From: Symbiodinium natans
Taxonomy: Eukaryota; Sar; Dinophyceae; Suessiales; Symbiodiniaceae
Length of the DNA stretch: 64,000 bases
Direction of reading: 5' to 3'
Assembly (NCBI GenBank): GCA_905221605.1
Contig: CAJNDS010002605.1
Span: 197,501-261,500, forward strand
Below are positions 36,764 to 50,010 of this stretch, in pieces. Positions within the stretch are counted from its first letter, which is position 1; each line of letters opens with the position of its first letter. Position numbers and translations under genes: made by a program. The notes beneath the pieces are model-generated. The model did not search any database. It was not told the DNA's origin and saw nothing but the letters and a program-made list of their open reading frames with translations.

Positions 36764-39480
36764 ATTTCTGCCACGAGTGCGCTTGCGAGCTTGGAGCCCT
36801 GCACCACAAAAAAACATTTCAAAGATAAGCAACAATCCCTTAGCCTTAGCCTTAGTCCGTCAAATCCAACCTGGAAGGGTAACCCATTTCAACTTGTGCT
36901 ACTGTTCGTCATTGAAGCGACACACCCAGCAAGGCATTTCTCGCAACTGAAATTGCGCGCGTTGGCACTGCAGTTTTTGCATTCATGCGGCCTCACCATC
37001 GATGCGAAGGAACAAAATGCAGGGTTCAAGCTGCTTTTGCTTATTTGGGATTGTCCGCCCTGCAGGCCGAGCTGGAGGTGTACTGTGGTGTACTTTGGGC
37101 CTTCAACGCACGTCCCGACGACATCCAAAGTCTATTTTAACCTGCACGTGCAGTAACCTGTGCCCGGCTTTCCCCTGGTGCCGGGCAGCAAAGGACAGCG
37201 GGAGCAGCTGCCAAAGGAGGGCGGCGAGGCTCGGCTGCAGGGTCTGCAACTTCGACCTGAAACGTGGAGGCTTTGAGTGTGTGTGTGTGTGTGTTTTTAC
37301 TATTGACGTCTTGCTCCTTAAGAAGTAGACTGAATATATGGGATTAGAGTGTAGCATTACTGTTTGTTCAAGGTGATGGGTCCCAGGGTGCAGGCATCGG
37401 CCGAAAGAAAGACGTGCATCGCACCTAGCGTCGGCTCAGACTACAGGACTTCTTTAGGTCCTTTAGGTCCTTTCTGGACTGCTCGGAGCTAAGACCCACC
37501 ACAAAGGAGACACTCGTCGGAGGCCCAATCAATCTTACAGTGACATTCGCTCAGTGACCTGGTGTGCCCAAGGCAACGTGAGGCTACCCAATTCCACAGC
37601 CCGCAGGCTGGGGGTGGACACTCGCCGAGGAAAAACCAACCCCAGCCGCGCTGGTTGAACAGATATGATGGATATTACTTACTGGTATTAACACACACAT
37701 ATTACTGCAGAAGCTGCGTGCTTCGCGTGCACTTGTTGTCGGTTCGGGCCACGTAAATGTTGGCTGGTGGCGCGAAAGATTGCCAAGAGCTGTTTTTTGA
37801 GCATTTTGGGCATCCGCCATAGCGCAGGCATCGCTTCCATACCGTGCGGTGACAAGTTCGTACGTCGTACGCAAAGGCACACTACCTCTGAAGCTTCAAT
37901 CCTGAAATCTCAACCGAACCCACAGCCCGCAGTACGCATCAGGGAACACCTGCGCCGCCCTCCCCCTGCACTGCCAATGTGCATCCACTCATGCTGGAAG
38001 CTGGAAACCCCTCTAAGAGCTCAGGCCCTCGCAGAATCTCCTCATCCGACTGAGACTCCACATCCACTTGACTGTAAAGCGGCAGAGCCTGGGGAGCTGG
38101 AAGCGCAATCCGGTGCCATGCGCATCCATGCGTCCGCATGTTTCTTCATTGGACATCTACACCCGAACTCCCGCTGCACTCTCTTTGCTCACCCCTTCTA
38201 CATGGGCCCCCGAACCCAATGCCCTCAAAGCACACCGCAAGCGGACTGCTGAGCTCGGGGCATTGCACTCGGCCAGGAGGTGATGGACCTCTGGGCATGC
38301 AGTAGTACATGATGCCGCCTTCTCAAGTTTGGGGTTGGGGAGAGCATTCTATGTTGATTGCCTGGTAGCTCCAGGTCCACCCAGGGCAAAATCTAGAAGT
38401 GCCTGGTGTGACATCATGGCTTCCGTGAGCATCTCATCCAGCGTGAGCAAGAAGCCTGAGCGGCTTGAGTTTCCACTATGAAGTTTCAATTCTGGCTACA
38501 TCTGCGCTGCCACGTAGCAGATGTTCGGGCAACACAAAACTGCTCACACCGGTGACTGCCAAAGCTCGTGGAATCTAACACATCACTCGTGCCAAAGCTC
38601 CTGGTCGGCAGTGTGGCCCGAAACCCTGCATCCACAAGGTGTCCGAAGGCCCAAAGGCAGGGAGCCTAAGGCCACCGAGTTGACAATGAGGTCGTCGATG
38701 CCTCCGAAAAACATGTGGAATTGGACAGCATGCCCCACCCCCCCTCCCGGCCTTGGGCTCGGCATGAACAACCCAGGACACGACAAAGAGACCCAGCCCG
38801 TATGCCCACCATATCTTGAACAAGTTTCTAGTGCTTTTGACGCGCCTAGCCACAAACAGCAAGCCTTAGCAATTGAAAGTCTGTCCATCCTAAATGGGGC
38901 CTGCTGTTTCCATCAGGAAGTCGACGCCTGTACCTGAGACAGAAATGTCAAAAAGGCGGCATTGGTATGCTCCTATAGAATAACTGCTGCAAGCTCACGT
39001 CCCATTTAGTCCGAGGATGCGAAAGCCACTTGAGAACTTGAAATCATGAAAAGCGACGATATGCACTCTATGGTAGATTCGCTAACCTCACTTGAGGTCT
39101 TTGTTCAACTTCTCCCCACCCCCATGGGGCCGTGGACATATCGCAAGATACCCGAGGCGGATGCTCGGATGCTCTGTCTGACCCAGCGCTGCAAACTCAG
39201 GAGGCGACTTGCCGTCATCTCCCAAAGAAGGAACTTTGGGATCAGCACAAGCACTACCTGAGCTCATCAGCTGTGTGAGGTACTAGTACCATGGCCGCCA
39301 AGAACATCGCCGACGTAGCAAAAGGCTGTATGCTTCATGCAGAAAACAAAGGGGGGGGGTGTAATCTACATGAAATTGGCCGGAGGTTGGGGCCATGAAT
39401 TCACGCTTGGCCGATGGAGTCCGCCGGTTTCTAAACCGACCAAAAAACTTCCGAAGCCCACAGCGCGACTTGCGGCTAAA
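36764..39480. other. No recognisable gene; unassigned sequence
   Basis: Short frames only. A GT microsatellite of about 15 bases lies near 37278. Plus-strand frames at 37767-38252 and 38521-38937 lack recognisable domains. Confidence 0.45.
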
Positions 39481-40022
39481 CTAGGCTTCAGCTGTAATTC
39501 GTTCATAGCACATTACTGCGTAATGTTAGCCCGGGTGAATGAACAAAAGCCCAAATTATAAGCGCAAAAATGTGCGTTAACTTACTTTTTGCACTTTCAA
39601 TGGGCGTGTTCATTTCATTCACACATTTAATAATATTACGAAGTGATAGAGCGTTTTAACTACAAACGAAGTGAATGCAAAGAACGTAGTGCGTGAATTA
39701 AATTAGCGATTGAACGATGTAAACAAGAGATTTCTACTAGAGAGATCCTCAATCATAAGCTGTGTCCTGGTGCTCGCTAAAAGACCCAGCGAAATGCAGT
39801 GGTTTAAGTGGGTCTTTTGCAGCACATACAATATAATATATTAACGGGCTAGTTTAATAAATCAAAAGCAAGGCGTGAAAGGAGAACGAAATTAATGCTA
39901 GGGCGTCTATTTCTCTCTCTTATACACCCGTATTAATACTACTTTAAAGGGCATACAATTTTATAATCAAAATGTAAAGAGTGAAACGATGCACGATTTT
40001 AATTAATAAAATTTGCCCTTTT
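39481..40022. other. AT-rich island with three imperfect hairpins
   Basis: Base composition shifts sharply to AT-rich against balanced flanks and returns to normal at 40022. Three inverted repeats lie inside. One joins GTGAATGA...AGCCCA at 39535-39553 with 39601-39622. The second joins GTGCTCGCTAAAAGACCCA at 39770-39788 with 39809-39825, with a 10-bp perfect core. The third joins AAAGGGCATACAATTTTATAA at 39946-39966 with 40002-40021. No open frame of length is present. A nuclear copy of organelle DNA or an AT-rich transposon are the simplest readings; neither is proven. Confidence 0.5.
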
Positions 40023-40124
40023 TCCCCGGGCTTCTGCTGACAGCCTCAAGCTTGCAGGCACCTCATTCAATCAGTCCCAGGCGATTCTAACCCGAAAAAC
40101 TTAGCCGCACAACACAAAACTGAC

Positions 40125-40235
40125 GCACAGACACACAGACACACACAGAGACACACACACACACACACACAGAGACACAGAGACAGACACACACACACAC
40201 ACACACACACAGGCGCGCGCGCGCGCGCGCGCGTG

Positions 40236-40276
<41 letters not shown>
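40125..40276 (+). repeat. Compound (CA)n-(GC)n-(CA)n microsatellite
   Basis: CA and CAGA tracts enclose about 21 bases of alternating GC (40213-40233). Long alternating purine-pyrimidine sequence of this kind favours Z-DNA. All frames across it are open only because the repeat lacks stops. Confidence 0.95.
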
Positions 40277-40278
<2 letters not shown>

Positions 40279-43200
40279 AAACAGAGTGAGAGACGCCCCC
40301 CACCCGCCCACCCACGCACCACCTCTTCAGATCTAACAACCCCATATTCACGTCCGGTGGCATTCACTGCTTTCCATAACCTGGCTGGGGAGATTTGGCA
40401 CGAGAGATTCATACTCATGCTCTCAGAAAGATGGTCCACCCCGAATTCCTCAACCCAAAAGGCAGCATCGAGTTTTGTACCCCTTCGAAAGGAGGAAATG
40501 AAGCCTCCAGCACCCTGACAGAGACATCTACACGAAGCACACCACCAGAAAACTGCCTCGAAAAGGCCAGCTCTAAAACCTTCTACTCGCCGGAAATGCA
40601 ATGGTTTACCGTGCGCCCCTCTGTTGGTGTTGGTTCTGTTGGTAGTGACTGGTTATCTTGTCCTCCCATGGCATGCTTTGTTTGCGGTAGGTTGGCCTGC
40701 ATCATTTGGACGACTTGCAGGTTGCCATATTACGGCACCATCGGAGCTTCTGATGCCGTCCCACAATACTGGCCAGGTGTTTCCGACCCTTGATACCTCA
40801 CAGCCTCCGAAGACAAAACACTTAGCCACGCAAACCCAAGTGTGGCGAATTAATCCTGACACCATGACATTGGAGCTAGCTGGGTAATTCATTTCAGTAC
40901 CTTATGATGACTTATGACTCTTAAGGCAATTACTTTGGCCCAATCCCCCGCCAGACCTGGACATGCCAGCCACTTTGACGGTCACCTGGGAATTCTCGCA
41001 TCGCAGGTGACTGCAGGCTCCATAGCTTCTGGGTTCGGATCGGATGATTTGGATGATTTGGATGGCAAATGGGCTCTTTCAGAACATCAAAACGTAAAGA
41101 TCCGATTTCCGTCTCGTAGCCTGAAACTTGAATTGGCCTCACTGTGGGGATTCGGGTGGCAGAGCACTGAAACGGGTTGCGAAAAGCCTGCAACCGAACT
41201 TCCGAGGACTAGGACATTTGTCAAAGTGCCATCGCAACAGCCACAGGCCCTGCCTGCCCAAGCCACTTCTCCATGCTCTCTTGACTTTCATCCTCCTGTA
41301 GAATCAAAGGCTTCAGAGCTTGGATTCCTCCAACGCATGATGCGTGAGCCTCTTACAGATTGATTATTTTGAATATGTGTGTTGCAAGAGCCTTGTCGAT
41401 CACACCGGCCTCCAGCATTAACATTCCAGAAGAAAAGATAAGACTGACCTTTCTCCCCGACAAGTGACTCAAGAGACGGGCGAGGGCCTTGCATTTACGG
41501 AGCGCTTCGCCCGCTGACCATCCTCATCACAGAAACGATCCAATCCCCGAATTTTGCCCTCGAAAGAACTCTTAGCTTCAATTCCCGTTCACGACCTCCT
41601 CCTCGCCAAGCTCAAACCATGGCTCGCTTGTGCTCGGCACGTAATACCTCAGGCTTGCTGGAGCACATCAGACAGGCGCCGAAGGAAGCATAGAATCACA
41701 GACTGACTCGCGAACAGCGCCAAAATCAGGGCAGGGATGTCAAGGTATGAACCTGAATACGCATGGGCTGGTGCCGGACGTATCTCCTGAACCAGAAATT
41801 TTCACAGTGTGCATTTGATTGCACGTGGCAAACAGCCCTTGAAGTCAGGAAGTCAAGAGTTCGCTCGTTAACATCACAGTCTATCCCGGATTCCTGCCTC
41901 CCGTGTTCAGCACTTCATGAACAATTTCAGGGACTACATACTTTGTGAAAGCTTATTCTCTCTGGTTTAGAGCCTCAGTTTGTCAGGACTTGTCGTCAAC
42001 GACCTCCGAACTGGGCCATGTTGCACTCACTTTAAGACACCTACCGAGCTTTTCCAGTTTCGCCATGTTGTTGAGGTCGCCCGGCTAGCTCTTGGGGGAC
42101 GGGCCACATTTTAGCGGGCCCAGTGCAACATCATCATTTACCCATCATCCTAATGTTCGTCTAAAGTTTCCTGAGGCTTGGATGCAAGGGCAAGTCGCAG
42201 CAGCCTTGCCATCTGCATAATGTTGTGCGCCTCCTGTTGCAAACCAGGGTATTCCTATCCATCTCGTCGTTTGGCTTCGGGATTAGAGTCTTGGAGGTTT
42301 GGAGGTCGACTGCCTTGGAAACCGAAGAGCACACGACCCGTCTTCCATTCGCCGTATGTGGCAGGGGTGCTGTTGGGGAGCATGGGCGTTTAAGCTTGCA
42401 GTGGAGGGATTGGGGAAGTCGGGTAACTAAACATGCAGACAACACCCAGATGCCCCGAAGTAATGTATCGTTGCGCACAGCACCGGAGAGAAACAAAAAC
42501 AAAAAACAAGGAGCGGGTTCGAGATCGACTGTACGACGACGGGTTTCCAGAGATAACCTTCAATCAAGACGCATTTTAAAGCATTTTCAGGCTTCTTGAA
42601 CATGCCGCTGTGCACATTTCGCCTTTGATCCTTCAATCTGCAGCTTGGCTGTCCTGTCCGATGCTGATGACCTTGCAAAGGCTTCGGTTGGGTGTCTGCG
42701 GGCACATTCATGATTCGTTCTATCCGATTCTATCCCACACTGACTGGACCATGAGACCGCAACTTCAACCTGCCACAGGTAAGGCCCCCGCGAACACCAA
42801 GCAGCACAGCAGCCGGCAGTTGTGGCTCTCCACACCGTACTCGCCAGGATCGACATTTTTCCTTGCAGGACGACGTAACATACTTAGTGCAACAACAGCT
42901 CGACTGCAGACTTGCAGGATGGGCGTATACATGTGTAATTTGACAGTTGGTAGCAGCATGACAGTGCCACTTTGGTCCTGATGTCATCCGCCTTGTCGGG
43001 GAAAAGCAACTGAAGGGAGGCGGCCATGAAGCTGCGTGTGGACCATGCGCCTGGTGTGTGCGACACGCAGGGCAAACGATTTGAGGTCTGGCGGTTTGGG
43101 TTGCTGCGGGTGCTTGGGCTGAGGCTGGTCTGGCATGTCAACGATATAATTAACGGCATGACCTGTGCTGTGCCGCAATGGCCATGAAGGGGTGCCACAA

Positions 43201-45170
43201 GTGGCTAATACCACCCTGGGCACATCCAAACTGCAACTATCCTCATACTGACATACTGCACAGCAGGCGCAGAGCTCGTGATCTAAAAACCCTGAACTTC
43301 GATTCACGTCGGCGACACACGGAAAGCTCGACCAACCTTGAAACAACCTGCCCAGGCTCAGGGTATGGACTGGTTCACGCAAGTGCTGAGCGGCTTCGAT
43401 TGTCAAACCCCGAATCCCACAAATCAACGTCGAAAACAGTAGCATGCACCATGTGCTTTTGTCGAGGGTCTCCAGCTGTATAGACGTGGAGCGGTGACCG
43501 ACGTTCCAGCTGGCCCGGTGCAGCCTGCACCAGTGTGGTTGATTTAACGATGTAGTCTTCGTCAGCGAGGCCTGGTTGCTGGAAGGTTCCTTGCAACGGC
43601 TCGGACATCTACCCTTATCTGCCCTGACTATGAAGACTGACACGGGAAGAGCTCCAAAGAGAGGAGAGGGAGGCGGGAGAGAGAGAGAGAGACATGAGAG
43701 AGATAGACCTACAGCCCTGGTGTTGCCAAAGATGTAACGTTGATAAGCCCTCAGTTCCTGGTTGGTTCGACTCAATAGCATCTTTGGGGCCGTGTTAAAG
43801 TTTAGAGTCTAGCGTCTGTAGGGCGTTGGCTTATGCCACCTTTCGGCTAACGCTTGGGTTTTTTTTTTTTTGAGGCTCTGTTCGACCCAAGCCTTCGGCC
43901 CCGGGATCAGCGGTGCAGGCATTCAGGTTTGCCCCGAAATCGCAGAGATACATCTGTCCTCTTTGACTCAGGGGCACCCCGACATGGGAAGCGCTGAGCT
44001 CCTTGACATGTGCCTCATATTGCCTCATCATGTTTGAGAGTCACTAAGATGCACATCGCGCACCTCCAAGACAAACCTCAAACCCTTGGCCAACCCCAAG
44101 CCAAGCAAAGACCGCCAACCATTGCGTCTTGTCATGGCCTAGGATAGGGCCTGTCCTGCATACAAGTCCATCACTGCTTGCTCCTTGCGGATATAGCACA
44201 GCCTCGGTCTGCATTTTGTAACGGAGGCACATTGGGCAGGTTCCCAGTCCCCTGACGAACGCCTCTCTTTCCATGCGGAACGGGCAGGTGTGCCAATTCG
44301 TGCAAGCCTCTTTGGATTTGGGATTTCGCGGGTCGCGGCCAAAACAGAAACTGTAGGTACACATGCGGCAAAAAAAAAAGCCACAAGCACCATCTCTGAA
44401 AATTCACGCCTGCATGAACCAAGCTTAAAGCCAGTGCCCTTCCGCAACTTATTGAGCTCTGACATAAACAGCATAGTCCCAGATTCAGAGCACCGTGAAT
44501 GAACATGCAAACGTAGAGGTAGAAGTAGCTCTTGAAGACCTGCAAGGCTGCATGCGGGGTGTCAGTCCTAGGTGAGCAGGGTCTAGGACGAGGCTACGTA
44601 ATCCACAAATGGCAGCACACGCAGCACCGATGAACGTGCAATCCCATTCTTTCTAATACTTGGTGCCCTGGAGCTGCTAAAGCACACCATGACTACACCA
44701 TTGCAAAGGCCCAGGACAAAGAGCAATCTTGGAACAACAAAGGAGATCCACTCACCCCTGAGCGACCGCGGGTCGACACGATGCGGCCAAAGCACAGGTC
44801 TAACCATGGATCGTGGCCATCCTGCGGTTCGTGCCACCTGAGAAGCTTGCAGGGCGACTTGGGGTTGTGCATCGTGGGATGGATCAACAACAACTTATAC
44901 GCCTGCTTCTCCCACTCCACTCGTAACACTATAGCAATAATAGCAGCGACCAACAAAAGACCGCGGTGCACCTGTGGCATCAGGATAGCCGCTCCGTACC
45001 TGCGTACGGCACTTTTGGCAGGCAATGATGGCAGCCTTCCGACAACAAAAGTTGATGAAGAAACGCTCACATAAAGATGCTCCCGCCTCCCACGCACGAC
45101 GCCTAAGTAGTCATGAAAATGGTATAAGATGCTTCACGCTGCCAGGCGAAGACCCCAAGGCCGAACCGGA
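40277..45170. other. No recognisable gene; unassigned sequence
   Basis: Short frames only, apart from a 265-codon minus frame listed separately. A GA tract lies near 43675-43702 and a T run at 43859-43871. No RNA gene recognised. Confidence 0.45.
42984..43781 (-). other. Unassigned 265-codon open frame
   Basis: This is among the longest open frames outside the LINE region. Its first 50 residues include a Leu/Ser string that is simply the reverse of the (GA)n microsatellite. The rest is Cys- and His-containing without a pattern I recognise. No signal peptide is convincing, because the hydrophobic part comes from the repeat. It may contain one or more exons, or be chance. Confidence 0.15.
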
Positions 45171-45302
45171 ACACACGCACGGGCATGCACGCGCACGCGC
45201 ATGCGCACAAGCGGACAGGCGCAGGCGCAGGCGCAGGCGCGGGCGAAGGCGCGCAGGCGCATCTACGCGCGCGCACGCACACACACACACACACACACGG
45301 AC
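45171..45302 (+). repeat. Alternating purine-pyrimidine tract with (CAGGCG)n
   Basis: GCACGC/GCATGC words, then four to five GCAGGC hexamers, then GCGC and a (CA)n run. The tract is a Z-DNA candidate. Arg/Ala and Cys/Val strings appear in the translated frames. Confidence 0.9.
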
Positions 45303-45359
45303 GGAAAAAAACAAGGGATAAGATCCACGAAACCGAATGCAGACATGTGTCAGCAGATA

Positions 45360-45522
45360 CGACGTGACACGGGGGGACAGGACACCAGGACACAACACGA
45401 GGGCACGACACAGCGAGACAACACGAAGACGAAGGCACGAAACAAAGATATAGACATAACATAACAGAAGGATGGGACACGAAGACACGACATGAAGATA
45501 GGACACGAAGACACGACACGTT
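45360..45522 (+). repeat. Degenerate GACACGA repeat
   Basis: Loosely repeated GGACAC, GACACGA and ACACGAAG words. The last two units (45475-45500, 45501-45520) share GGACACGAAGACACGAC exactly. It lies directly downstream of the CA tract. Confidence 0.7.
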
Positions 45523-45592
45523 GGGGGGGTCGAGGGGGTCTGGGGGGGTCGGGGAGTTCAGGGTGAGGAGGGGAGGGGGGGCGGCGGGAGCG
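45523..45592 (+). repeat. G-rich tract with potential G-quadruplexes
   Basis: Repeated runs of five to seven G are separated by T, TC or A. At least four runs lie within 40 bases, fitting a quadruplex pattern on the plus strand. Confidence 0.8.
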
Positions 45593-48500
45593 CGACACCT
45601 GCACGCTACGGGCTGCGCACGGATTTCGCGTCAACTCCCTGACCCCCAGACCCCCAACCTCAAAACGAGAACCCTTCTGCTATGCATTCGCGAAACACAC
45701 GCGAAGCAGCCTCGCGAGCTAAAACCTGAACACCTGAAGCCACAGATTTGCCGAAGTCCATCACTGCAGCTGTGAGGTGCGGAAAGTTCTTCCACAGGTA
45801 TAGAACTGCCCCTCATTTAACTGATTGAAGCAAAACCCCAAGCCCTTGCCGAAGCCTGAACACAGCCACTGTCAAAACCCAAATTCCCAAACAAGCTCGG
45901 CAAGGTACACAGAGCTTGGCTCCTTAGGCATGGGATTGCGTGGGTTGAGGAAATTCCAGGAAGAATCCAAGACATGGGAAGGTTGCAAGGTTCCAAAGGT
46001 TTCCGACACAGCTCGCAAGCCTGCCTGTGTAAGGAGAAAAGACCTGATGCAAACCAACAACCAAAATCTTTCGAAGACCTTGCATTTGCAGAGATCGAGC
46101 AGAACTCACGCCGAAACCCTGCCAGAACACGAACTTGCATGTGAACATAACGAAGCCCCTGCAGTAAGGTCTTTCCATAACGGCCTAGCACCTGAACCCC
46201 GGACCCCAGCCGCAAATCTTGTTGAACAAGTTCCGAGCGTCGATGCAGACTCTGCCCATCTCCATGAAGATCAGGGCTCCCACAAGTTTGGCACTGGCCA
46301 TCTTTTGCCGATACCTTCCACTACGATAGACAGCCGGGGGCAGTGCCCAGGCACTGGTTGTAGTGGACGCTTTTAGGCTGGCTCATGTTCCTGAAATTGG
46401 CTGCTAAGCGCTAAGTTCCTACGAGTACAAGAATAGCTTCATGGCAGGCGTAATCTTGGAAGGGGCAATGCATTGGAAGGGATAACGCTGGAAGTTGCGG
46501 ACTTGTGAGTATACAGCATTCGAGAAGTTGCGAAGAAGCTCCACAGAAGTGAAACCTCCAACCACACCGAGCACACATCAAAATCCCAAAACTCCTAAAA
46601 CAATGTCCTTCTCCTTGGCTCGTAAAACCTGGCCCTAGCAGTCCAGCAATCATTCGGCACGTATCTAGGCGTGGCTTACGACTGTGTTTGCCACTGGGCC
46701 AGTTTAGCTGAGTGTCTCTTCCAGTGAGATGCCCATTCTCTCCGAATTAACAGATCGAATGGTGTCGCGAGGACCTGAGTATGCGCACTGGGCCACAGGG
46801 GTCTGGATCCGCAGCCTAAGATTACAAAGTTGTTTGTGGACTCCAGGATGTTTTAAGCCTCGACAGGCAACCACAATCGCAGACCCTCTGCCTCCCCGCC
46901 AGAAACTTCGCCCCGAATTCAAGGTGTAACTGGTTAAAGCTTGCGCTCTCGGTTTTGCGAGGCAGAAGCTGTCCTGATTGCTGTTGCGAGTGCTCTTTCG
47001 CATGGTGCTTGGGTTGTAGCGTGCTGCAAATATCGGAAGCCGGCTGGTCTCAACAGGGACTTTGGATTGCCGATGCAGAGTTGCCGAATCCTGCACCAAG
47101 GACTGCGAAAATACCCCTCAAATATGCAGAATGCCATGCACATCACGTTCCTAAGCACAGCTGACTCGAAAGCAATCCACGGCAGTCAGTGCAGGCGTGG
47201 GGCGCAGATTCGCATATCCCTCGCTGCCGCCCTTGCAGTGGAACCCAGCGCAGAGTGGCAACGGGAAAGGAACAAGAAAACATACGGTAATTAAGAACAA
47301 ACCGTGCTCTGAGTATACAGGTTCTGACGTATGACGTATGATCCGGCTGTGAGAACCGTGACGCAAAGCGACTCAGCATTCCACACCTACTTTGGAGGTT
47401 GCATGCGAGCGGCGGAGCTCACTCTCCTGTCGCGGTTGGGCACCGCCGTGTAGCCTTCGAGCAGGGGGGTGGTTCAGGATTTTCTTTGGAAACTGAGCAC
47501 GACTTTTCCTTCGCAAATTGGTGGGCCCACTTTAGCTGCAGAGATGATCAACCCCCAACCAGCTGAGAAACACAGCCGGCACGAACATTTCTAAGCAAGT
47601 TTGGTGCTATGACTGAAGCTTCAAGGCGCACCACGATGATCCATGGGATGATCCATGCAGCGCCGGTTCTGCCAGATTGCCCCAAACGACCCCCAGAAGT
47701 GTTCCGGAATACCGAAGGCGCCTGGCGGATCGCTACCTCAAATGAACCGAGCCCCACCAAGGAAACCCTCCCAATCAACGTTCACAACTTCTGCTGTCCC
47801 ACCGAATGAAATCCTTCAGTAAGGAATTCGGAATGCCCACCAACAATACCCACCCACATAGGTTTTCGTGATGCTCGGCATCTCACCTTCTGGGAGGACA
47901 TCAACTCCGGGCCGCCACTATGGCTACATACCCCATCAACGATTGGGTTCCGACGGTGGTGGTGACTGTTTTGAAGCTTTCACCTCCCAACCCTCAAGGT
48001 GCACGGCTGCACCTGGAGGCTCAGAGGCCAATAAGCCGGATGCCTGAAGGGCAGATTTTTGCTTGTTGTTGTGTAAGTGGCTCAGCAATATTATGGTGGG
48101 ACCCCGGGGCCTAAAGGATTCAAGGGTCTAATTATGGCGGTTGGGCTTGCAAGGAAACGATGGTCAAACTTAATGGCGTAGGTTGTGCGTGTGGCCCGCC
48201 GGGACCCGCTTCACATCAGACAACTACAACCATGATGGGAGCGTTGTCGGACATTGGCGGTCTTTCTAGGGTGCCTGCCATACGCCTATTGCATCGTTTG
48301 CATTGAGCGCAAGTCTTGAGTCGCGTACAGTCTGCGACGAAACCAACAAGCCCAAGCTGTCCTGCCTGTGAGAAACAAACCTTCCCGAAGCCCCCATGAC
48401 ATTTGAACCAAGTGGCTGACGTTTCCGTGTTCTCGGGCATTGCAACGCCCTCCGCAATTTGTTTTGCCATGTTTCTGTTTGGCCTACGGGCTGCCATCTT

Positions 48501-49698
48501 GAACTTTCGGGCTCACAGTTAGGCACTGCTACTGCGGCCGCGGCCAAGTGTTTTCAGTAGCCTAACGCATTGACACAGGGAGAATGAAGGATATGAAGGT
48601 GAGGTGGGGCGTCTCAAGACATGCGGCATACACCCCCCTTCTGCGAACCTCTCAAAAAAAGATACCCTTCACACGAAGCCGACAAAGGAGTCTTGCAAGC
48701 AAGGCTCGACCATGGACCTCAGCACACGCAAAACCGTCGCGCAATTATGTCACGTTAAGTGATACTGACACTGTCAAACTAAGCCTGCCCCTTCGCATGC
48801 TGCCCGAGACTTCTATGCAAAGGACATGGGAAGTGGTGGGAAAAAACATTGATCTCGCATTCAAGCCTGATAATTACACTTTAGCCTTGCTGCTTACGAC
48901 GCATGCAAAACGCTGTGCAATGTAGCTTTCGCTCTCTGACTTTGGAATGAGGTCTTGTTCCGTTTCAACAGTCCAGATCAGGCCAGCACAATTACTAGTC
49001 AAGTCCGAGCAGCGTGTTGGCGTCCTCATGCGCCCTGCAACCAAACAAAAAGTTGCGTTGGTTGCCGATTCAAGCTACGGTCCTATAGGGACATGGGACA
49101 GGTTGCTGGGAAAGCGTTCGCGAACTACAGGTATGTACATTTCTGTCTATGTACTCAGCTTTTTCGAGCTTCCATCGCTCAACATCACATGCAGCATCAA
49201 CCCAACTCACATAGTTTGGGAAGCATTGGACAGCAGCTCGCGTAGGTAAACATTTTGGGCCAACCATCAGCTTTGCAATGTAATGTAACGACTGAGCATG
49301 ACTGCGTGAGTTATGTGGAGATCATTTCACATCTTCAATGGAAAGCCCCCGGGCTTGCCTGCGCAATGGGGCCTCTCGTGAGGATGTGCGCGCCGCCAGC
49401 GCACCAATCATTTCGCCTACGCCATCTCAGCTGCAAAACGGCCACGGAGCGGAATCAACAATCTTTTGGGTGGCATGTTTCTTTGGACTGCACCGACACC
49501 TTGTGCTTGCGGGACTACTTGTACGGCAATGGCAAAACAAGCGTTGCGACTGACTATGATATGAGAACGAGCGATGGTCCGGAAACGAAAGTGGGTCACG
49601 GTCAGTGTGAAAAGCAGACTGTTAATTTTCTCTCGCGCCTTTCTTGCACCTGCCAATGTGGAGGGTGGTCTTGTGTCGCCGCCCGCATCGCTAACCGC
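45593..49698. other. No recognisable gene; unassigned sequence
   Basis: Short frames only. The plus frames at 45825-46376 and 49255-49701 are the longest and show no domain I recognise. No repeats of note. Confidence 0.45.
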
Positions 49699-50010
49699 TA
49701 ATTAACGGCCAAGCTCGCCTTGCTGCCGATAGCGCCATGTCGCCATGGCTCGCTGCACTGCCACGGACATGCGCGCCCACCACCGGCGAGCCCACGCCGC
49801 GGCCGCCGCGTTGCGCAAGGCCGGCGGGGCCCGCAGCCTGCGTGCCGCACCAGGTTCACGGCGCTTGCGCTCCAGCGCCCCCCGACTTCGGCACCGAGGA
49901 CCACGAGGCGTTGCGGACCGGCCTGTTGCAACTCCGGGTGTTCGTGGCCGGCTTGCAGCGTCCGTTCCTGGACCGGGGGAACCAGCGTCGCGTCGCAGCA
50001 CAGCGTACAG
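49699..50010 (-). mobile_element. LINE fragment L1: C-terminal tail of reverse-transcriptase polyprotein
   Basis: On the minus strand CCDATLVPPV (near 50000) is followed by GPQRLVVLGAEVGGRWS (49869-49919). After a frame shift, RLRAPPALRNAAAAAWARRWWARMSVAVQRA follows, reaching a stop at 49699. The order and wording match the C-terminal segment of the LINE-type proteins I know from Symbiodiniaceae genomes, where it follows the reverse transcriptase. The fragment is frame-shifted and lacks all catalytic parts, so it is non-functional. It is preceded by an A-rich leader shared with fragment L2. Confidence 0.8.

Noticed and set aside
40067-40601. Minus-strand frames with CVCVCV runs
   Set aside because: Produced by the (CA)n microsatellite.
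45103-45519. Cys/Val-rich minus-strand frames that look like a secreted peptide
   Set aside because: They are translations of the (CA)n, (CAGGCG)n and GACACGA repeats, which contain no stop codons in several frames.
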